Positions 1-6,969 of a stretch of 26,194 nucleotides of DNA are shown here, in pieces. This DNA comes from an uncultured Collinsella sp. (lineage in GTDB: Bacteria > Actinomycetota > Coriobacteriia > Coriobacteriales > Coriobacteriaceae): NCBI GenBank assembly GCA_958433005.1, contig CAUAWV010000032.1:1-26194 (forward strand). Direction: 5' to 3'. Position 1 is the first letter of the stretch. Each line of letters starts with the position of its first letter. Both the position numbers and the translations under genes were made by a program. The notes beneath the pieces are model-generated. The model was not told the DNA's origin. It made no database searches and saw only the letters and a list, made by a program, of their open reading frames with translations.

Positions 1-300
1 GCCGTCGAACGCCCAGCCCTTGCGGGTCGGGGCGGTCTTGGGCAGCGCGAAGGTGAAGCTGGTCTTGCCCGGCTCGGTGGTCTTGGTCTGGGAGGCGGGG
101 TCGGCCTTGGTCTCGCCGCCGTTCTCGTCGAAGGTCACGGTGACGTCGCGGGGCACCCACTTCCACTGGGCGTAGACGGTCGTGGACTTGGAGACCTCGG
201 TCTTGTCGGTGAACTGATCGCCCGAGCCGTCCCTCTCGGTGTTCCAGCCGTCGAACGCCCAGCCCTTGCGGGTCGGGGCGGTCTTGGGCAGCGCGAAGGT
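1..300 (-). repeat. InlB B-type tandem repeats, 246-bp (82-codon) period
   Basis: Positions 1-54 and 247-300 are identical base for base, giving a period of 246 bp, or 82 codons in frame. The encoded unit holds the FDENGG, KGWAFDGWN and TVYAQW signatures of the List_Bact_rpt / InlB B-repeat family. By hand count GC is about 72% at 1-60 and about 45% at 721-780, inside the same gene. The change falls abruptly near 300. The array runs off the left edge, so copy number is unknown. Confidence 0.8.
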
Positions 301-2845
301 GTAACTGTCCTTATCTGCAGTCTTATCTTGCAAAAACTTTTGAGGATAAGCGGGATCGCCTGCGCCATTATCATCAAAAGTCAGCGATAACTTTGCTGCG
401 ACCTGCCACATGTGAAAATCATCAGTACCGTCGGCATCCTTGACGCGCTTAAGGTAATAGCCCTCACCAACCGCTTCCTCGTTGCCAAGAATAAAAGTGC
501 TTTGCTTAGGTGTATCACCACTCGCTTTGGAGAGTACGTAGTTATCTCCGAGTGACGGCACTTTCAAATTCTGCCAATTGTTCGGATCCACCGTATTAAC
601 AGTAGTCTTCCCCGACGATTTCCCTTTTACAATAAGGGGAATGTCACCGCCATCATCCGTGCCATCATAGTTATTAGTGACAGCCGGCAGTCTAATTTCA
701 GCGTCATCGCCACGGTAATTTCCTTGGAATAACGCGGGTGCCATTAAGGCAATTGTGCCCTTATTAATAACGGCACCTTTCAAATTACTTGAACCGTGAT
801 CGATGAGAATGCCCTTACTGCCAATAGAGGTGGTTCCCTTAACGAAAATATCGTTATAGTTTTTCGCAGTATTGTATTTTTGCTCCCAAGTACCATTGAT
901 ATCGGCATAACCATATACGTAGGCTTGAGAGCCAGCTGTCGTCAAAACGCTGGCCTCATCTACCCGAAGGCCATTGTCTTCAATTAATTCATAGCTAGAA
1001 GCATTGTTGCAGCCAAATTTGGTCGTTACATTTGTATTCGATTGACCAGTAATAGCGATCTTATTTACAGAAGAAATCGTACCGGCCGTAATTTCGGATT
1101 TATCAGTAACATTCAAAGCAGATGCGTACTTAATATAAGGAATCTCAGCCACAGTCCCTGCAATATTGATTGTGGGAGAAGAAGACCCCTTGGGAAGCCC
1201 ATAGTACACACCCGTAACGCCCGTAGCTATTTCCGGTCGTCCAGCAATATTAATGAAAGAACCGTCAGAAATCGATACATTCTTGTTCGAAGTCAACGAA
1301 ACGTAGCCAACACTGCCGCTATTCAGACTGATAGATAGCTTTCCTCCAGCCTTTACGCTCGATCCCTCATCCGACGAATTGGTCAGGTCGTTCTCGCAGA
1401 AAACATACCCATGAGAATCGCCCGCTTCATCCCTCAGCTCAACACCAGAAGCGTTCACGGCGATATCACCGTTTACAGCACTCCACTCTGCTCCATAAAT
1501 AGAGCCAACATGGGAGCCGTGGACATTAACGGCAATAGATCCACCAACGTTCGCTTTCTTCGAACCTTCAATATATGGGACATCATTGGGTATCGATCCA
1601 CCTTTATCCCAGCCCCAAACATTCTCGTAAGCATCGATAACGACATCGCCATCGACCTCATAAACTCCATCCGGAATCATCTGCCCTGCGCCAGTTATTG
1701 ACCAATTGCCATTAAGACGAAGCGTTTTGTCGGTGTTTTCATAAGTACTGCTGCCCGCAATAATATGAATGTTGCCTTTAATAGGCGCAGGGTCACCAAA
1801 ATGACCGCAAATTTCATTTACCCGACCCGAGCGAACATCAAGCGTCACGTTGCCGCGCATCTCGCAACCGTAAGTGCCTTCGATAGCAGGAGAAACTTCG
1901 GAGTTGGCATTGTCGTAAACAAGCGTGGCGTTACCACCTACATAAACAGCAGGAAAGCCGTTTCCATCGCCGCTCGACCCATCGCCGCGCATGCAACCGG
2001 GATTAACGTGATTACCGCTAGCCATGCGAAGGTTACCGCTGATCTCAAGATAGGTGTCACGCTCGACGGACCCTTGATATGAACCACCAATGACGTCATG
2101 AAGGCCAGCGCCACTACCAGGATTGATATATCCAGACGCGGCTATCACCACATGCGTGTGGTCGACAGTCGACCTATAGCCACCGCCATAAAGTGTTTCA
2201 GAGAGCTTGAGCTCGCAGTTACGAGTGAAAACGGTATCGAAACCATTGCAATAGAATTTTCCTGAACCAACCACTTCGACGTTGTCAAAAGTACAAGGTC
2301 CGGAAAGCATGGCACGGCTGGAGAAGCGCAAGGTTGCGCGATTATCACCGTCACTCGTCACGGTAATCTTCTTGTTAGCAACGCCGAAATTCGAAACGTA
2401 ATCTTGGGTCGGCACCACAAAAGACGAGCCGCCTTTTAGAACAAGTCTAATCTCCGATAAATTATCAGAGGCGATTTTATTCAGCGCATCCTCAAATGTT
2501 GATTGATCATTGACTTGATAAACACCAGATTCTGCTGCATCAGAATTCGATTCATCAGATGTTTCATTCACATTCACATCGTTTGACTGCTTATCCGAGA
2601 CATCAGATTCAGGGTTTTGATCATCACTTGAAACCGTCTTGTCGTTAGACGAAGCCTCGACCGAACCCCCCCCCCGACACAGAGGCACTATCAACAGATT
2701 CATTAGACAGATTCTCCGAAGTCGTGTTTTGCTGAGGGTCAGTATTCACTATTACATCAGCAAATACGCCCGTAGGGATAGTATTAAACACGAACAAAAA
2801 AGTGACGAACCAAACGAAAGCTCGCCTGCAGCGTGGCAATCTCAC
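1..2845 (-). CDS. Large secreted surface protein with InlB B-type repeats, frame broken by a G10 tract (3' end outside window)
   Basis: The leader starts with GTG at 2845, preceded by AGAAAGG. It encodes a typical signal peptide: basic n-region with R2, R5, R7 and R8, a hydrophobic core, and likely cleavage after VFA at about residue 29. The leader frame passes into a run of ten G (2675-2666) and stops with TAA at 2647-2645 after 66 codons. The frame reached by losing one G is open without any stop from 2665 to position 1, about 888 codons. It encodes an acidic Ser/Asn/Asp linker (to about 2500), a long strand-rich region with many Gly/Asn turns resembling a beta-helix, and from about 390 downwards Listeria-Bacteroides repeats (FDxNG... 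GWAFDGWN... VYAQWK). Such proteins are usually cell-wall adhesins; ligand and wall anchor are not visible. As written the gene is OFF. Phase variation, a true pseudogene or a sequencing error are all possible. Confidence 0.8.
2666..2675 (-). repeat. Homopolymeric G10 tract, candidate phase-variation switch
   Basis: Ten consecutive C on the plus strand (G on the coding strand) lie about 57 codons after the start of the surface-protein gene, in a linker where extra glycines would be harmless. I saw no other homopolymer of seven or more in the window. With ten G the product is 66 aa. With nine (or twelve) the signal peptide joins the long body frame. With eleven the frame also closes early, near 2575. 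Slipped-strand mispairing at such tracts is a known switch for surface proteins in other bacteria. Its use here is inferred. Confidence 0.85.
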
Positions 2846-2930
2846 AAACCGCCCTTTCTACTTATCTGATATGAACCAGTAAAGGGCGACAAAATACCCA
2901 GAGGTAAAGGCATAAAGTTCACTCTTGCTG

Positions 2931-2950
2931 AATGTGCCATCTGACACATT
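2931..2950. promoter_or_regulatory. CRP/FNR-spaced palindrome, candidate operator
   Basis: The central 16 bases read TGTGC-N6-ACACA, the 5-6-5 spacing of CRP-family sites, with eight of ten core bases matching TGTGA-N6-TCACA. Flanking AA and TT extend the symmetry. It would lie just downstream of the proposed start point of the surface-protein gene, where a bound protein would block transcription. The regulator is unknown. Confidence 0.35.
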
Positions 2951-2957
2951 TAGTTTT

Positions 2958-2985
2958 AGTTTAATACCAGTGTTTTGTCTGACAA
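2958..2985 (-). promoter_or_regulatory. Possible promoter of the surface-protein gene
   Basis: TTGTCA (2985-2980) and TAAACT (2963-2958) are separated by 16 bases on the minus strand. They match the sigma-70 consensus at five and four of six positions. The start point would be near 2951, giving a leader of about 105 bases. The match is modest and other promoters are possible. Confidence 0.3.
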
Positions 2986-3078
2986 GAGAACGCGTTTATT
3001 GCCATGAAATAGAAACGACCCAATATTTGTGTCACGACCAGCCGGAATTGATCGATGTGCATTAATTTCCTAAGACCT

Positions 3079-3100
3079 AATGAACAAACAATGAACAAAC
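3079..3100. repeat. Perfect tandem 11-bp direct repeat
   Basis: The unit AATGAACAAAC occurs twice with no gap. An 11-bp period is about one helical turn, so two copies would present the same face of the DNA. It lies between the two divergent genes. No known regulator site was recognised. Confidence 0.6.
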
Positions 3101-3170
3101 TCCATACCATAGCCATGGGAAAACTAGGATTTCGCCCGGAGAAGAGGTTCGACTTTAATATAAAATGGTT

Positions 3171-3198
3171 AAAACGCTTCAATTTATTGAAGCGTTTT
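3171..3198. promoter_or_regulatory. Perfect 12-bp-arm palindrome upstream of adhE
   Basis: AAAACGCTTCAA and its exact complement are separated by TTTA. The flanking T3170/A3199 extends the pairing by one. A TATAAA box (3159-3164) lies just upstream, so a start point near 3171 would place the palindrome at +1 as an operator. No good -35 was found. It could instead be an mRNA hairpin or terminator between the divergent units. It does not match the Rex consensus seen at many adhE genes. Confidence 0.5.
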
Positions 3199-3291
3199 AG
3201 TGTGCCTTTTACGGGAATCTTACCGTTCGCCGAATAATTTCTTGCTATCATGCAAGACGTAGGGTAAATCTCCGATCGCAAGGAGACACAA

Positions 3292-5940
3292 ATGGTGAAA
3301 AAGTCACCGGAAAACACTACTCCCGCAATTGTGGACAACGTAGAGGCGCTTGAGGCTAAGCTCGCTCAGATGCGAGAGGCCCAGGCGCTTTTTGCTACGT
3401 ACACGCAGGAGCAGGTCGACAAGATCTTCTATGAGGCCGCCATGGCCGCCAACAAGGCTCGTATCCCGTTGGCGAAGATGGCCATCGAGGAGACCGGCCG
3501 CGGCGTTCTTGAGGACAAGGTCATCAAGAACCACTACGCCGCAGAGTACATCTACAACGCTTACAAGAACACCAAGACCTGTGGTGTCCTGGAGCGCGAC
3601 GAGGCTTATGGCATCACCAAGATCGCCGAGCCCATCGGTATCGTGGGCGCCGTCATCCCGACGACCAACCCCACCTCCACCGCGATCTTCAAGACGCTGA
3701 TCAGCCTGAAGACCCGCAACGGCATCATCATCTCCCCGCACCCGGCAGCCGCCAAGTGCACCATCGCCGCCGCCAAGCTCGTGCTTGACGCCGCCGTCAA
3801 GGCCGGCGCCCCCGAGGGCATCATCGGCTGGGTCGATGTCCCCTCCATCGAGCTGACCAACATGGTCATGCGTGACGTCGACATCATCCTCGCCACCGGT
3901 GGCCCGGGCATGGTCAAGGCCGCCTACTCCTCGGGCAAGCCCGCCCTGGGCGTTGGCGCCGGTAACACCCCGGTCATCATCGACGACACCGCCGACGTGC
4001 TGCTCGCCGTCAACTCCATCATCCACTCCAAGACCTTCGACAACGGCATGATCTGCGCTTCCGAGCAGTCCGTGACCGTCATCGACACCATCTATGACCA
4101 GGTCAAGGCCGAGTTCCAGAAGCGCGGCTGCTACTTCGTCAAGCAGGGTGCCGAGATGGAGGCCCTGCGTGCCGCCATGTTCAAGAACGGCGCCCTCGAT
4201 CACCGCATCCCCGGCATGGCTGCCGCCAAGATCGCCGAGCTCGCCGGCATCGAGGTTCCCGCCAAGACCAAGATCCTGATCGCCGAGGTCACCTCCACCG
4301 ACCCCGCCAAGGAGGAGTTCTCCCACGAGAAGCTCTCCCCGGTCCTGGCCATGTACCACGCCAAGGACTTCCAGGAGGCCGTCGACAAGGCCGAGCACCT
4401 CGTGCTCGCCGGTGGCCCGGGCCACACCGCCTCTCTGTACGTGCACCCCGCCCAGGCCGAGAAGATCAGCCTGTTCGAGCACGTCATGAAGGCCTGCCGT
4501 ATCGTCATCAACACCCCGTCCTCGCACGGCGGCATCGGTGACCTGTACAACTTTGGCATGAAGCCGTCTCTGACCCTGGGCTGCGGCTCCTGGGGCGGCA
4601 ACTCCGTCTCCGAGAACGTTGGGGTGAAGCACTTGATCAACGTTAAGACTGTGGCCGAGCGCCGTGAGAACATGCTGTGGTTCCGCGCTCCCGAGAAGGT
4701 CTACTTCAAGAAGGGTTCCACGCCCGTCGCTCTCGACGAGCTCGGTACCGTCATGGGCAAGAAGCGCGCCTTCATCGTCACCGACCAGTTCCTCTTCAAG
4801 AATGGCAACACCCGCGCCATCGAGGCCAAGCTCGACGAGATGGGCATCGCCCACGACTGCTTCTACGACGTCGAGCCCGATCCGTCGCTGCAGTGCGCAC
4901 GTCGCGGCGCCAAGCAGATGGCTCTCTTTGAGCCGGACGTCATCATCGCCGTCGGCGGTGGCTCCGCTATGGACGCCGGCAAGATCATGTGGATGATGTA
5001 CGAGCACCCCGAGTGCAAGTTTGAGGACATGGCCATGGACTTCATGGACATCCGCAAGCGTATCTTCACTTTCCCCGAGATGGGCAAGAAGGCCTACTTC
5101 GTCGCCGTCCCGACCTCTTCGGGTACCGGCTCCGAGTGCACGCCGTTCGCCATCATCACCGACAAGGAGACCGGCATCAAGTGGCCGCTCGCCGACTACG
5201 CGCTGCTCCCCAACATGGCTATCGTTGACGCCGACAACTGCATGACCGCCCCGCGCGGCCTGACCGCTGCCTCCGGCATCGACGTCATGACCCACGCCAT
5301 CGAGTCCTACGTCTCCATCATGGCTTCCGATTACACCAAGGGCCTCTCCGAGCGCGCTGCTAAGCTCGTCTTCGAGAACCTGCCCTCCAGCTTCACGAAC
5401 GGCGCCAAGGACCCGCATGCCCGCGAGGAGATGCACAACGCCTCTTGCATGGCCGGTATGGCCTTCGCCAACGCCTTCCTGGGCCTCAACCACTCCATGG
5501 CTCACAAGCTCGGCGCCTTCCATCACCTGCCTCACGGCCTCGCCAACGCCGTCATCCTGACCCGCGTTATGCGCTACAACGCCGCCGAGGCTCCCGTCAA
5601 GATGGGTACCTTCTCCCAGTATCCTTACCCCAACGCGCTGCACAACTACGCCGAGATGGCCAAGTACTGCGGCATCGAGGGCAAGGACGACAAGGAGGTC
5701 TTCGAGAACTTCATCACGAAGCTCGAGGAGCTCAAGGACTTCATCGGTGTCAAGAAGACCATCGCCGACTACGGTGTTGACGAGCAGTACTTCCTCGACA
5801 CCCTCGACGAGATGACCGAGCAGGCATTCAACGACCAGTGCACCGGCGCTAACCCGCGCTACCCGCTCATGAGCGAGATCAAGGAGCTCTACCTGGACGC
5901 CTACTACGGCCGCGAGCCTCAGGACTACGCCGTCTGCTAG
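3292..5940 (+). CDS. adhE: Bifunctional acetaldehyde-CoA / alcohol dehydrogenase AdhE
   Basis: AdhE reduces acetyl-CoA to acetaldehyde and then to ethanol, regenerating two NAD+ per acetyl group during fermentation. It is cytoplasmic and in known cases forms filaments (spirosomes). The 882-aa length is normal. Residues 1 to about 440 are the aldehyde dehydrogenase domain, with the catalytic Cys255 in GMICASEQS. From about 455 comes the iron-dependent alcohol dehydrogenase, with the nucleotide loop GGGSAMDAGK (555-564). Its metal ligands are read as D664 and H668 (GIDVMTHAIE), H734 (NHSMAH) and H748 (LPHG). The ATG at 3292 follows AAGGAG by six bases. Codon use is strongly G/C-ending and uniform, as in highly expressed genes. 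The gene is divergent from the surface-protein gene and is followed by a large hairpin. Confidence 0.97.
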   Translation: MVKKSPENTTPAIVDNVEALEAKLAQMREAQALFATYTQEQVDKIFYEAAMAANKARIPLAKMAIEETGRGVLEDKVIKNHYAAEYIYNAYKNTKTCGVLERDEAYGITKIAEPIGIVGAVIPTTNPTSTAIFKTLISLKTRNGIIISPHPAAAKCTIAAAKLVLDAAVKAGAPEGIIGWVDVPSIELTNMVMRDVDIILATGGPGMVKAAYSSGKPALGVGAGNTPVIIDDTADVLLAVNSIIHSKTFDNGMICASEQSVTVIDTIYDQVKAEFQKRGCYFVKQGAEMEALRAAMFKNGALDHRIPGMAAAKIAELAGIEVPAKTKILIAEVTSTDPAKEEFSHEKLSPVLAMYHAKDFQEAVDKAEHLVLAGGPGHTASLYVHPAQAEKISLFEHVMKACRIVINTPSSHGGIGDLYNFGMKPSLTLGCGSWGGNSVSENVGVKHLINVKTVAERRENMLWFRAPEKVYFKKGSTPVALDELGTVMGKKRAFIVTDQFLFKNGNTRAIEAKLDEMGIAHDCFYDVEPDPSLQCARRGAKQMALFEPDVIIAVGGGSAMDAGKIMWMMYEHPECKFEDMAMDFMDIRKRIFTFPEMGKKAYFVAVPTSSGTGSECTPFAIITDKETGIKWPLADYALLPNMAIVDADNCMTAPRGLTAASGIDVMTHAIESYVSIMASDYTKGLSERAAKLVFENLPSSFTNGAKDPHAREEMHNASCMAGMAFANAFLGLNHSMAHKLGAFHHLPHGLANAVILTRVMRYNAAEAPVKMGTFSQYPYPNALHNYAEMAKYCGIEGKDDKEVFENFITKLEELKDFIGVKKTIADYGVDEQYFLDTLDEMTEQAFNDQCTGANPRYPLMSEIKELYLDAYYGREPQDYAVC

Positions 5941-5957
5941 TTTTAGCACGGTTTTTA

Positions 5958-5996
5958 ACGGCGGGGGTGCACGGGTGTTTCACACACCCCCGCCGT
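5958..5996 (+). terminator. Hairpin after adhE
   Basis: A 12-bp perfect GC-rich stem (ACGGCGGGGGTG with its complement) closes a 15-base loop 17 bases after the adhE stop. There is no strong T run after it, so termination may be partial and let some transcripts reach the next gene. It may also protect the 3' end of the mRNA. Confidence 0.55.
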
Positions 5997-6028
5997 CGCT
6001 TCTATCGCATCGTTGAAAGGATGCAACC

Positions 6029-6793
6029 ATGCTGCTACCCGATTCCAAGACCGAGCTCGTCCGCCGTGGCAACAAGGTCGTTTACGACCTGGGCGACAAG
6101 ATTGTCAAGGTCTTTAACGAGACCAAGCCTGTCTCCGACGTGTTCAACGAGGCTTTGAATCTTGCCCGCATCAATGAGTGCGGCATCCGCAGCCCCAAGG
6201 CTCTCGAGGTTTCCCAGCTCGAGAACGCCAACGGCTGGGCGCTCGTGACCGAGAAGGTTCCGGGCACCACCCTTGCCGAGAAGATGACTGCCGAGCCCCA
6301 GCGCTTTGGTGAGTATCTCGAGATGTTCGTCGACCTCCAAATCGAGATCCACGGCTACACCTCCCCGCTGCTCAACCGTCAGCGCGACAAGTTCGCCCGC
6401 ATGATCGACAGCCTTGATCAGCTCAATGCCACCACGCGCTACAACCTTCAGGAGCGTCTGGACGGCATGACCAAGGAGTTCAAGGTCTGCCACGGCGACT
6501 TCAACCCCTCCAACGTCATCGTCGGCGACGACGGCCAGCTCTATGTGTGCGACTGGGCACACGCCACCCAGGGCTCCCCTGCTGCCGACGTTGCCACCAC
6601 CTACCTGCTCTTCGCCCTCAACAGCAAGGATCAGGCCGAGGCCTACCTGGAGCTCTACTGCGACCGCGCCGACATGCCCATGCAGGTCGTGCGTCAGTGG
6701 ACGAGCATCGTCGCCGCTTCCGAGCTCGCTCGTAAGCGCAACGTGAACGATGAGTTCCTGAAAAACTGGATCGACGTCGTCGATTATCAGTAA
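6029..6793 (+). CDS. Phosphotransferase of the aminoglycoside phosphotransferase / choline kinase fold
   Basis: The 254-aa soluble protein has the hallmarks of the APH-type small-molecule kinase family. The catalytic loop is HGDFNPSN (155-162, with D157 the likely base), the metal-binding CDW has D175, and K27 in KIVKVF is likely the ATP-contacting lysine. Family members phosphorylate antibiotics, choline, sugars or other small alcohols, or serve unrelated roles; the substrate cannot be read from sequence. The ATG at 6029 follows AAAGGA by seven bases. It lies 88 bases after adhE in the same direction, with a hairpin between. Codon use matches its neighbours, so recent transfer is unlikely. 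An antibiotic-resistance role is not supported by anything seen here. Confidence 0.8.
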   Translation: MLLPDSKTELVRRGNKVVYDLGDKIVKVFNETKPVSDVFNEALNLARINECGIRSPKALEVSQLENANGWALVTEKVPGTTLAEKMTAEPQRFGEYLEMFVDLQIEIHGYTSPLLNRQRDKFARMIDSLDQLNATTRYNLQERLDGMTKEFKVCHGDFNPSNVIVGDDGQLYVCDWAHATQGSPAADVATTYLLFALNSKDQAEAYLELYCDRADMPMQVVRQWTSIVAASELARKRNVNDEFLKNWIDVVDYQ

Positions 6794-6828
6794 TATCTGA
6801 GCGATTTATTTCGCATCGGAGGCACAAG

Positions 6829-6862
6829 AAAACCCCGCAGCTCATATGGGCTGTGGGGTTTT
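6829..6862. terminator. Terminator hairpin between the converging phosphotransferase gene and proS
   Basis: AAAACCCC(GCAGC) pairs with (GCTGT)GGGGTTTT around an eight-base loop, with one G-T wobble. T runs follow on both strands, so it can act in both directions. It lies 36 bases after the plus-strand gene. Confidence 0.8.
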
Positions 6863-6897
6863 CCTTTACCCATCGAGTTTATTCACGCAACAAAATA

Positions 6898-6938
6898 GAC
6901 TGCTCCGCATCTCTTCCTAAGAGAGATACGGAGCAGTC
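6898..6938 (-). terminator. Terminator of the pyrH-proS unit
   Basis: A 17-bp stem with one mismatch (GACTGCTCCG...CGGAGCAGTC) is followed on the minus strand by TATTTTG. It lies about 30 bases after the proS stop and precedes the bidirectional hairpin, giving two consecutive terminators. Confidence 0.8.
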
Positions 6939-6969
6939 CCGCAATTACATCTAATAGCAGAAACGTCGA

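Larger units (their letters stand above)
2846..3291. promoter_or_regulatory. Divergent control region between the surface-protein gene and adhE
   Basis: This 446-bp AT-rich stretch holds no convincing gene. It contains possible promoter elements for the minus-strand gene, a CRP-spaced palindrome at 2931-2950, a tandem 11-bp repeat at 3079-3100, a TATAAA box at 3159-3164, a long palindrome at 3171-3198, a small inverted repeat at 3241-3256, and the adhE ribosome binding site AAGGAG at 3280-3285. Confidence 0.6.

Noticed and set aside
1..300. CRISPR-like spaced repeats
   Set aside because: The repeat period is 246 bp, in frame, and encodes InlB-type protein repeats.
796..2082. Several 60-105 codon plus-strand frames across the surface-protein gene
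   Set aside because: They lie opposite a continuous 888-codon frame, and none has a convincing SD or protein-like composition.
3055..3237. 60-codon plus-strand frame upstream of adhE
   Set aside because: It has no SD, and its length is largely repeat and palindrome sequence. A regulatory leader peptide cannot be excluded but is unsupported.
3159..3291. Rex operator or riboswitch for adhE
   Set aside because: No TTGTGAA-type Rex half sites were found, and no known riboswitch core was recognised in the short leader.
2961..3338. 125-codon minus-strand frame across the divergent region
   Set aside because: It starts inside adhE, reads through the palindrome and tandem repeats, and resembles no protein family.
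3304..5949. Long open frame (881 codons) antisense to adhE
   Set aside because: It mirrors adhE codon structure: G/C-ending codons leave the opposite frame open. The product is low-complexity Leu/Val/Gly/Asp and matches no family.
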